Below are positions 14,750-21,259 of a stretch of DNA of 24,198 nucleotides, one piece after another. Both the position numbers and the translations under genes were made by a program. Under the pieces are notes generated by a model, which worked only from the letters and a program-made list of their open reading frames with translations, searched no databases and was not told the origin of the DNA. Source of the DNA: a bacterium (GTDB lineage Bacteria; CAIWAD01); NCBI GenBank assembly GCA_030429345.1, contig JAUIFJ010000044.1, positions 1 to 24,198 of the forward strand, given 5' to 3'. Position 1 is the stretch's first letter. The number at the start of each line of letters is the position of its first letter.

Positions 14750-17134
14750 CTATTTCACCAGCAGCAGTTTTCGTGTATCACGACGGTTTCCTTCTTCCAG
14801 CACGACCAGGTAGAGGCCGCTTGCCGATTTGCCGCCGGAGAAGACGAACTCGTGCCGACCGGCGGAAAGCCTGCCGCTGTGCAGTTCGCGGACCAGCGCT
14901 CCACGGCTGTTGTAGACGGCCAGGCGTGCCTCGGCATCCCGGTCCATGGCCACCTGCAGGGTGGTCGTCGGATTGAAGGGGTTGGGCCAGGCGCGCTGAA
15001 TGCCGAAGGCCTGCGGCAGTTCCTCGTGTTCCACGCCGATGCTGGCCAGGGCGCTGACGCTCCCGTCCAGCCCGATCTCGAGAATCGTATACTGGATCAC
15101 GCCGGCCGGCGGATCCTCGTCGACCCAGAAGTAGCTCGCGCCCTCCGCGCCGCCGGTCGCCGGCACCACGCCGGAGACCGTCTGGTTGCCGCGCTGGATC
15201 ACGAAACCGCTGATGCCGGATTCGCCCAGGGTGCTCCAGTCCAGGCGCACGGTGCCCAGCTCCGTGCTGACTCCGTTCAGGCTCTGCAATTCGACCGCGG
15301 CCGCCACCTGCTCCTCGATGCAGCTCTCGGCCGTGGCGCTGACCTGCTGCCCGCTGTCGCCGGTATCATGCAGCAGTTCGCCTTCCTGGGCGACGCTGAA
15401 AACCGGACCGTAGGCACCATCCAGCCAGAAGCGCAGGTTTCCCATGCCTTCCACCAGCACCGTCGAATAGTTCCCTTCCGCATTTCGCTGCAGGGTCGCG
15501 CGCCAGCTGTTGCCCTGGTAGAGGCGGGCCTGCGAGGGGCCGTTCTCGACCTGAAGCGTGACACGGGGAGCGCAGACGCGCAGGTCGTGCAGCTCGCCAT
15601 TCGCCGGCTGGACGCTTTCGGTGAAGACGCCGATGCCGTGGCGGACCAGGTAGGCGCGCACCGTGGCTCCGGGGACGACATCGTGATGCAGTTCGCTCTG
15701 CGGATTCGCCAGCGGGAAGTTGCTGCGCCAGCTGTTGCCCTGGTAGAGCCGCACCTGGTCGAAGGAGACCGGATCGCAGCTTTCCGTGTCGAGGGCGATG
15801 TCGAAGTCGACCAGGTCCATGCGCGTGTCCGCTCCCTCCGCATCTGCCGGGCGGCAGGTCTGCGTGTAGGCGCCGATGCCGTTGAGGATCACGTAGGCCC
15901 GCAGGTCGACCCCGTCCACCACATCGATGTGATACTTGCCCGCATCGCCCGGCAGCCCGAGGTTCGAGCGCCAGGAGGTGCCCTGGTAGAGCCGCACCTG
16001 GTCGACGTTCCGGCGATTGCCTCCCTGGACCGGGCTGGCATGGACATCCACCCGGTAGTCGACCAGGTCGTAGCGCAGGTCGGTCTGCTCCGAGTCGGCG
16101 GGCAGGGCGCTTTCCGTGTAGGCGCCGATGCCGTTCTTGATCACATAGGCGCGCAGGTCCACCCCGGGCACCACATCGATGTGATACTCCTTCAGCACCT
16201 CGTCGAGACTGAAGGTGCTTCGCCAGGAGCTTCCCTGGTAGAGCCGCACCTGGTCCACGCCGCGCTTCCCGCCTCCGGCGAAGGGACTGGCGTGGACATC
16301 GACGCGGAAATCCACCAGCTGCAGCTGGCCGTCCACCTGGTCGCTGTCCGCCGGTCGTAGCGCCGCCGCATAGGCGCCGATGCCGTTCTGGATCACATAG
16401 GCGCGCAGGTCGACTCCGTCGACCACATCCACATGATAGGAGCTGTCGGAAGCCTGGAAGCCGAAATTCGTGCGCCATGAGCTTCCCTGGTAGAGGCGGA
16501 CCTGGTCCACGGAACGCGGATGGCCGCCGGCGCGGGGACTGGCCAGCACCTGGAAGCGGAAGTCGACCAGGTCGTAGTCCACGTCCACCTGGTCGCTGTC
16601 GGCAGGGCGCACGGTGGATGTATACGCGCCTATGCCGTTCTTGATCACGAAAGCGCGCAGGTCGACGCCGTCGACCACATCGATGGAATAGGAGCTGTCC
16701 GCCTGGTTGTAGGCGAAGTTGGATCTCCACGAGCTTCCCTGGTAGAGCCGCACCTGGTCGACGGAGCGCGGCAGGCCGCCGGCCTGGGGGCTTTTGTTCA
16801 CGCGCATGCGGAAATCGATCAGCTGCACGCTGCCGCCCAGGGCTTCATTGGAACCGGAGATGCCGTCCTTGATCACTCGGGCGCTGCTGACCGCCGGCTC
16901 GTCGAACTCGAAGAGCCCGTTGCCCAGGAACACCGCCGTGTCGACCCAGGAGCTGCCGTTGTATCCGCGCACCTGTATTCCGTCGGCCGCCTGGATCGGC
17001 GTGCCGTCCGAGAGCAGCACCTCGATCTGGTTCGCTTCGAGGGCCCATGCGGCAGGCGCCGACAGGAAGAGGTAGGGCAGCGCCCACCACAGGGCGAGTC
17101 CGGATCTATCGAGTGTGATTCCTCCGCGCTTCAT
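14750..17134 (-). CDS. Secreted protein with ~84-residue RLYQGxSWR repeats and C-terminal sorting domain
   Basis: 794 residues. Residues 1-31 form a signal peptide (APAAWA). The motif RLYQG recurs at 129, 213, 297, 381, 462 and 537, with a diverged RGYNG at 56; the spacings are 73, 84, 84, 84, 81 and 75. Typical units read VDQVRLYQGSSWRSNF, then HIDVVDGVDLRAYVIKNGIGAYT, a PADSxQ turn and LVDFRVDV. Residues about 610-705 look like a fibronectin type III segment (VRLDWSTLGESGISGFVIQRG). Residues 715-794 are the AWPNPFNPTTT plus FlgD-like tail used for type IX-style sorting. The start at 17134 has GGGAG about eight bases upstream and places the signal peptide at the N-terminus. I do not recognise the repeat family; surface display or adhesion is only a guess. 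Divergent from citF. Confidence 0.88.
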   Translation of the reverse strand: MKRGGITLDRSGLALWWALPYLFLSAPAAWALEANQIEVLLSDGTPIQAADGIQVRGYNGSSWVDTAVFLGNGLFEFDEPAVSSARVIKDGISGSNEALGGSVQLIDFRMRVNKSPQAGGLPRSVDQVRLYQGSSWRSNFAYNQADSSYSIDVVDGVDLRAFVIKNGIGAYTSTVRPADSDQVDVDYDLVDFRFQVLASPRAGGHPRSVDQVRLYQGSSWRTNFGFQASDSSYHVDVVDGVDLRAYVIQNGIGAYAAALRPADSDQVDGQLQLVDFRVDVHASPFAGGGKRGVDQVRLYQGSSWRSTFSLDEVLKEYHIDVVPGVDLRAYVIKNGIGAYTESALPADSEQTDLRYDLVDYRVDVHASPVQGGNRRNVDQVRLYQGTSWRSNLGLPGDAGKYHIDVVDGVDLRAYVILNGIGAYTQTCRPADAEGADTRMDLVDFDIALDTESCDPVSFDQVRLYQGNSWRSNFPLANPQSELHHDVVPGATVRAYLVRHGIGVFTESVQPANGELHDLRVCAPRVTLQVENGPSQARLYQGNSWRATLQRNAEGNYSTVLVEGMGNLRFWLDGAYGPVFSVAQEGELLHDTGDSGQQVSATAESCIEEQVAAAVELQSLNGVSTELGTVRLDWSTLGESGISGFVIQRGNQTVSGVVPATGGAEGASYFWVDEDPPAGVIQYTILEIGLDGSVSALASIGVEHEELPQAFGIQRAWPNPFNPTTTLQVAMDRDAEARLAVYNSRGALVRELHSGRLSAGRHEFVFSGGKSASGLYLVVLEEGNRRDTRKLLLVK
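15335..16984 (-). repeat. Tandem 252-bp coding repeats inside the secreted repeat protein
   Basis: This stretch encodes residues about 51-600. Three consecutive intervals between RLYQG motifs are exactly 84 codons (252 bp), with diverged copies at both ends. The inner copies keep QVRLYQGSSWR, DVVDGVDLRAYVI and NGIGAYT almost unchanged, whereas the stretch after the SWR motif varies freely. This is the pattern expected of duplication followed by selection on a structural core. Confidence 0.9.
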
Positions 17135-17321
17135 GCCTGTCTCCCTGGTCGTGGCTTCCCTTGCGGACAGAGCGGTCGCTCTATGCCCGCCCCGTTTCTG
17201 GCAAGCGCCGTGCCGAAAGCGAACTGCAACAGGAACAGCCATCTCGGCAGGATTGACGGCGGGCCACTCTTCATCAAATGGCCCGAAGCGGGGCTTTTCC
17301 CCCGAAATTGCTCTCGCGCAA

Positions 17322-17359
17322 TCTGTCTGACAGACTCACATCATTACATTCTGTGAGTC
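17322..17359. promoter_or_regulatory. Two overlapping palindromes upstream of citF (operator candidate)
   Basis: TCTGTC-T-GACAGA (17322-17334) overlaps by two bases a second inverted repeat, GACTCACA (17333-17340) and TGTGAGTC (17352-17359), with an 11-base spacer. A TACATT hexamer in that spacer (17345-17350) could be a -10 element. The site ends 48 bases before the citF ATG, in the divergent region shared with the repeat-protein gene. A regulator binding site is more plausible than a terminator here. Confidence 0.55.
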
Positions 17360-17407
17360 GTGCCGCGCAAAGCAGGCGCGGTCCTATTCAGTCAGCAGGA
17401 GTCCGTG

Positions 17408-18958
17408 ATGAAGCTGATCGAGAATTCCCTGGGACGTCTAGTCCCGACGGAAGTCAATGGAAAGCCCGCCCGTCCCTTTGCCGGACTGGGGAAGACGCCG
17501 CCCACCGGGCGCAAAAGCGGCCCGCCGATTCGCCACGGGGCCGATTACGGCGACAAGAGCCTGAAGAACCTGGAGGAGGCCGTCGAGGCCGCGAACCTGA
17601 AGAACGGCAGCGTGATCAGTTTCCATCATCACCTGCGCAACGGCGATTTCCTGCTCAACCGGGTCATGGAGATCGTCGCCGCGAAGGGCCTCAAGGACCT
17701 GGTGGTCGCCCCCTCGGCGCTTTTTCCCTGCCACGAGCCTCTCTGCGATCACATCCGCAATGGGGTCGTGTCTCACATCGAGGGATCGATGAACGGGCCG
17801 GTGGGTCGCCTGTGTTCCACCGGCGGCTTCTCGAAGACGGCCATCCTGCGCAGCCACGGAGGCCGCTACCGGGCGATCCAGGACGGAGACCTGCACATCG
17901 ACGCGGCCTTCATTGCCGCGCCCACCGCCGACGCGCACGGCAACGCCACCGGCGATCGCGGGCCCAGCGCCTGCGGCCCCCTGGGCTTCGCGCTCGCCGA
18001 CAGCCTCTACGCCGACTGGGTCACGGTGGTCACCGACAACCAGGTGCCCTTTCCGTGTTACCCCTGGATGATCGAGGGCGGCAACGTGGACCGCGTGGTT
18101 TGTGTCGAGCAGCTCGGAGACCCGGAGAAGATCATCAGCGGCACGACCCGTGTCACGGACGATCCGGAGCGTGTCCGCATTGCGGAAATGGCCGCGCGCC
18201 TGGTGCTCGACAGCGGCCTGATGGACGAGAGCGGCTTCAGTTTCCAGGCCGGCGCAGGCGGCGTCAGCCTCAAGTTCGTCGAGTTCATGGGCAACTTCAT
18301 GCGCGAGAAGGGCGTCGTCGCCGACTTTGCCCGCGGCGGCAGCACGGAACTGCTGGTGGCGCTGCTGAACGAAGGCCTGGTGAAGTACATCCTCGACGGC
18401 CAGAGCTTCGACCTGCACGGTGTGCGCAGCCTGGCCGAGAACCCGCGCCACATCAACACCAATCCCTTCGTGTCCTACAATTACCACACAAAGGGATGCT
18501 TCGCCCCGCGGGTCAAGGCCAGCGTGCTCGGGGCGACGGAGATCGATTTCGACTTCAATGTCAATGTCAACACGCACAGCGACGGCTGGCTGCTGCACGG
18601 CATCGGCGGTTTCACCGACGCCGCCGACGCGGAGGTGACGATCATCACCGCGCCGCTGACCCGCAAGATCCACTCGATCGTCATGCCCCGTGTGACAACG
18701 GTTACCGCTCCCGGCGAATCGATCGATGTCTTCGTCTGCGAGTACGGCGTCGCCGTCAACCCGCGGCGCGGGGACCTGGTCGAGCGCCTGAAGGGCAGCG
18801 CCCTGCCGATGACCACCATGGAAGACCTCTACGCCAAGGCCATGGAGCTGACCGGCAACCACCGCACGGAGGCGAAGACGGCGGAGGAGATCGTCGCCGT
18901 CATCGAGTACCGCGACGGCACGCTGATCGACTCGGTACGGCGGGTGATCCCCGAATAA
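17408..18958 (+). CDS. citF: Citrate lyase alpha subunit / citrate CoA-transferase (CitF)
   Basis: 516 residues, the normal length for CitF, the subunit that exchanges acetyl for citryl on the acyl carrier protein in citrate lyase. Family landmarks include ISFHHHLRNGDFLLN (72-86 region), GVVSHIEGSMNGPVG, FAARGGSTELL-like FARGGSTELLVALL, INTNPFVSYNYHTKGCFAPRV, GATEIDFDFNVNVNTHSDG and VAVNPRRGDL near the end. AGGAG lies seven bases before the ATG. No citC, citD, citE, citG or citX is adjacent, so either the rest is encoded elsewhere or this is a related CoA-transferase working alone. A strong hairpin follows the gene. Confidence 0.93.
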   Translation: MKLIENSLGRLVPTEVNGKPARPFAGLGKTPPTGRKSGPPIRHGADYGDKSLKNLEEAVEAANLKNGSVISFHHHLRNGDFLLNRVMEIVAAKGLKDLVVAPSALFPCHEPLCDHIRNGVVSHIEGSMNGPVGRLCSTGGFSKTAILRSHGGRYRAIQDGDLHIDAAFIAAPTADAHGNATGDRGPSACGPLGFALADSLYADWVTVVTDNQVPFPCYPWMIEGGNVDRVVCVEQLGDPEKIISGTTRVTDDPERVRIAEMAARLVLDSGLMDESGFSFQAGAGGVSLKFVEFMGNFMREKGVVADFARGGSTELLVALLNEGLVKYILDGQSFDLHGVRSLAENPRHINTNPFVSYNYHTKGCFAPRVKASVLGATEIDFDFNVNVNTHSDGWLLHGIGGFTDAADAEVTIITAPLTRKIHSIVMPRVTTVTAPGESIDVFVCEYGVAVNPRRGDLVERLKGSALPMTTMEDLYAKAMELTGNHRTEAKTAEEIVAVIEYRDGTLIDSVRRVIPE

Positions 18959-18983
18959 CTTCCGCGAGACGGAGTACAAGAGA

Positions 18984-19013
18984 AAAGGCCGCTTCCGAAT
19001 GGAAGCGGCCTTT
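18984..19013. terminator. Bidirectional intrinsic terminator between citF and rpsD
   Basis: Perfect 13-base arms, AAAGGCCGCTTCC (18984-18996) and GGAAGCGGCCTTT (19001-19013), around the loop GAAT. A-rich on the left and T-rich on the right, it suits termination in both directions between two convergent genes, 25 bases after citF and 22 bases after the end of rpsD. Confidence 0.93.
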
Positions 19014-19035
19014 CGCGTTTCGGGATGTCCCGGGA

Positions 19036-19656
19036 CTAGCGGCTGTAGTACTCGACCACCAGCTGCTCGTTGAAGTCTCCGGGGAAGGGGACCTCGTGGC
19101 GCTCGGGGAAGTGCTCCAGCGTGCCGGTGAACTTGTCGTTCTCGATGGTCACGTAGGGCGGCGGGGAGATCTTGCTGCCGAAGAAATGGTGCATGATCAC
19201 CGGAATGCGGCGGCTGCGCGGACGCACGCTCACCTTGTCGCCGGTCTTGACTTCGTAGGACGGAATGTTCACGCGGCGGCCATTGACCTGGATGTGTCCG
19301 TGGGTCACGATCTGGCGCGCGGCCCAGATGTTGGGGGCGAAGTTCATGCGCACGCACATGGTGTCCAGCCGGCTCTCGAGCATGCCGACGAAGACCTCGC
19401 CGGTCACTCCCTTGCGGGCGCGGCGGGCGCGCTCGAAGGTCGAGCGGAACTGCTTCTCGGAAATCATTCCGTAGAAGGCGCGGAACTTCTGCTTCTCGTC
19501 CAGGTGCAGACCGTATTCGCTCTTCTTGAAGCGGCGGTTCTGACCGTGCTGGCCGGGCGCGTAGCCCTTCTTGTCCAGCGGATTCTTCCGGTAACCGTAG
19601 AGGTTCACTCCGAAGCGACGGCAAAGACGCTTCTTCGGGCCACGGTAACGAGACAT
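19036..19656 (-). CDS. rpsD: 30S ribosomal protein S4
   Basis: 206 residues, full length. S4 binds 16S rRNA directly, starts assembly of the small-subunit body and helps proofreading. Recognisable parts are YRGPKKRLCRRFG at the start, YAPGQHGQNRR, YGLHLDEKQKFRAFYGMISEKQFR, the S4 RNA-binding domain LESRLDTMCVRMNFAPNIWAARQIVTHGHIQVNGRRVNIPSY, and the end EQLVVEYYSR. There is one N-terminal cysteine and no zinc-knuckle cluster, so it is the zinc-free type. AGGAGGAGA before the ATG is strong. It is not next to rpsM, rpsK, rpoA or rplQ. Two hairpins precede it and could mediate autoregulation. Confidence 0.98.
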   Translation of the reverse strand: MSRYRGPKKRLCRRFGVNLYGYRKNPLDKKGYAPGQHGQNRRFKKSEYGLHLDEKQKFRAFYGMISEKQFRSTFERARRARKGVTGEVFVGMLESRLDTMCVRMNFAPNIWAARQIVTHGHIQVNGRRVNIPSYEVKTGDKVSVRPRSRRIPVIMHHFFGSKISPPPYVTIENDKFTGTLEHFPERHEVPFPGDFNEQLVVEYYSR

Positions 19657-19676
19657 GATTCTCCTCCTGAAAGTGA

Positions 19677-19715
19677 CCGCCTGATGGCGGATTCAGTGCC
19701 CCGGCTGCTCCGGGG
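19677..19715 (-). promoter_or_regulatory. Two hairpins in the rpsD leader
   Basis: Read on the plus strand: CCGCC-TGAT-GGCGG (19677-19690) and CCCCGG-CTGCT-CCGGGG (19699-19715). Both lie between about 20 and 60 bases upstream of the rpsD start and would be in its 5' untranslated RNA. S4 is known to repress its own operon by binding leader RNA in E. coli and Bacillus; an analogous role here is an inference. Confidence 0.45.
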
Positions 19716-19954
19716 AGCTACCAACTGTTTCAACAAACGAACCGGCCAACCTAGCGCTTTCCACTCGATCCTGCAAAGAAGTCCCCGGCAGGAAGTGGCG
19801 GGGCCCTACGGCTCTTCAGGATTCTGATAAAAGCGACTCCTCCCTGATTCTCTCATGCCCTTCCCTTTCCAGGTCCTTGTTTCTGCGAGGCTTCAATTCG
19901 GCACTGCTCTTGCCGGATGTCCCGGCGACTCTCTTCGGACGCCAAGGAGAAGCA

Positions 19955-19987
19955 ATGAGCGACAAGCCCTGGGATCATCCTCCCTAG
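19955..19987 (+). CDS. Possible 10-residue leader peptide MSDKPWDHPP
   Basis: ATG at 19955 follows AAGGAG by about seven bases, a better ribosome binding site than that of many real genes here. The frame stops after ten codons with TAG. It is followed 24 bases later by a strong hairpin and then by the lamin-tail gene, in the same frame. This resembles a leader-peptide arrangement, but the peptide is not rich in one amino acid, so simple attenuation is doubtful. It could also be the broken start of a former longer gene. Confidence 0.25.
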   Translation: MSDKPWDHPP

Positions 19988-20011
19988 GAGCCCTCGATTT
20001 CGGGAACGGGG

Positions 20012-20037
20012 GGGCGGCACCCCTGTGGGTGCTGCCC
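20012..20037 (+). terminator. Strong hairpin ahead of the lamin-tail gene
   Basis: GGGCGGCACCC (20012-20022), loop CTGT, GGGTGCTGCCC (20027-20037); eleven pairs with one G-U. No U-run follows. It lies 31 bases before the next start codon, so it may be an attenuator, an mRNA-stabilising structure or a terminator for read-through from upstream. Confidence 0.45.
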
Positions 20038-20068
20038 TGATTCACTCAGCAATCGGAAAGGAAAGAAC

Positions 20069-21175
20069 ATGCAAGGCATGAAAGCTGTTGGACTGGGTCT
20101 GCTGGCTGCGTCGATCGCGCAGGCCGAGATCCGCATTTCGGAAGTCTTTTACGATCCCGCCGGATCCGATGGCGGCGGGGAATGGATCGAACTGAGCAAC
20201 CTGGGGCAGGAAGCCGTGGATCTGGAAGGGTGGGTGCTCGACGCCTCGGGACCGAACCTGGTCCTGCCCGCGCTGGTCCTCCCGCCGGGACAGGTCGCCG
20301 TGATCCACAGCAACGCCGCGGAAAGCATCGCGCCCCAGGGCCTGTCCCTGTGGTTCGGGAATGGCACCAACATGGGCAACACCCACGGTTTCGTCGGTCT
20401 CTGGCGCGCCGAGCCGCAGAACCTGGACAACCTGGTGGATTACATGGAGTACGGTTCCGGCGGCCACAGCTGGGAAGGCCTGGCCGTCGAGGCCGGCCTC
20501 TGGCCGGAGGACGGTTTCGCCCCGGATGTGGACTCCGGGAGCAGCCTGGTGCGCCTCTTCGGCGGAGAGGGGCCGCAGGACTGGATTCCGGAGTCCGAGC
20601 CCCAGGCGGGCAACGGCGAGACGGCGGTGGGGGAACTCTTCCAGCCCGGCCTGAGGCTGGAGAACGGGCAGGTCCTGCTGGAATGGCGATTCCAGGGCGA
20701 GGCCCTCTCCTTCGAAATCCATGGAGCGGAGCGGGGCGATCTGCCGACCCGGCTGCAGCAGGTGCCCGCCAGGGAGGATGGCGACTACCGCTTCCGTGAT
20801 GCAAGGCCGCGGCCGGAGGGCTGGAGCTACTGGCTGCATGTGCGACGCCCCGGCGGTCGGCTGGAAGAGCTGGCGGGACCCTTCTCGCTGAGCGAGGCCG
20901 CCGTGATGCCGACAGGCACTCGCATCGTGGGCGCCTGGCCGAATCCCTTCAACCCCGAGACGAGGCTGGGCTTCGACCTGGCGCGCGCGGGCAAGGCGGA
21001 GGTCGAAGTCTTCGACCTGGCCGGACGCCTGGTCCATCGCCAGGGGACGGCGACCCTGGAGGCCGGACGCCACAGCCTGAGGCTCAACCTGGAGGACAAG
21101 GCCGGAGGCCCCTACTTCGCCCGCCTGAGTTCGGGCGGGCAGCAGTCCGTGGTCCGCATCCTGTTGATCAAGTAG
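20069..21175 (+). CDS. Secreted lamin-tail-domain protein with C-terminal sorting domain
   Basis: 368 residues. MQGMKAVGLGLLAASIAQA is a signal peptide. Residues about 20-140 form a lamin-tail (LTD) domain: IRISEVFYDPAGSDGGGEWIEL, then LEGWVLDASG and LPPGQVAVIH. A middle part (about 195-280) looks like a beta-sandwich (VLLEWRFQGEALSFEIHG). The end (about 285-368) is AWPNPFNPETRLGFDL plus a FlgD-like fold closing with RILLIK, the same kind of sorting tail as in the repeat protein. GGAAAGGAAAG precedes the ATG. LTD domains are often linked to extracellular nucleases or surface proteins, but no nuclease domain is present here, so the role is unknown. A clear terminator follows. Confidence 0.88.
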   Translation: MQGMKAVGLGLLAASIAQAEIRISEVFYDPAGSDGGGEWIELSNLGQEAVDLEGWVLDASGPNLVLPALVLPPGQVAVIHSNAAESIAPQGLSLWFGNGTNMGNTHGFVGLWRAEPQNLDNLVDYMEYGSGGHSWEGLAVEAGLWPEDGFAPDVDSGSSLVRLFGGEGPQDWIPESEPQAGNGETAVGELFQPGLRLENGQVLLEWRFQGEALSFEIHGAERGDLPTRLQQVPAREDGDYRFRDARPRPEGWSYWLHVRRPGGRLEELAGPFSLSEAAVMPTGTRIVGAWPNPFNPETRLGFDLARAGKAEVEVFDLAGRLVHRQGTATLEAGRHSLRLNLEDKAGGPYFARLSSGGQQSVVRILLIK

Positions 21176-21179
21176 CCCC

Positions 21180-21209
21180 GTAGGCGGCCGGCATGAGCCG
21201 GCCGCCTAC
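21180..21209 (+). terminator. Hairpin terminator after the lamin-tail gene
   Basis: Perfect 13-base arms GTAGGCGGCCGGC and GCCGGCCGCCTAC around ATGA, four bases after the stop codon. The following bases CGCTTCC are not a strong U-run, but position and strength suit a transcription end. Confidence 0.8.
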
Positions 21210-21259
21210 GCTTCCAACTGCTAGATTCGGGCGCCAAATGGTGATGCAAGGCAAGCCCG

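Larger units (their letters stand above)
19657..20068. other. Divergent intergenic region between rpsD and the lamin-tail-domain gene
   Basis: 412 bases without a confident gene. The left part is the rpsD leader with two hairpins. The right part carries a possible 10-codon leader frame with a good ribosome binding site and a strong hairpin ahead of the lamin-tail gene. A 61-codon frame at 19855-20040 has no ribosome binding site or family resemblance and is not called. Promoters for both directions must lie here but cannot be placed with confidence. Confidence 0.6.

Noticed and set aside
17278-19827. 849-residue plus-strand frame across citF and rpsD
   Set aside because: Overlaps citF in another frame and is antisense to rpsD; Arg/Gly-rich shadow without motifs.
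19855-20040. 61-codon frame upstream of the lamin-tail gene
   Set aside because: No ribosome binding site, passes through the hairpin, and shows no conserved features.
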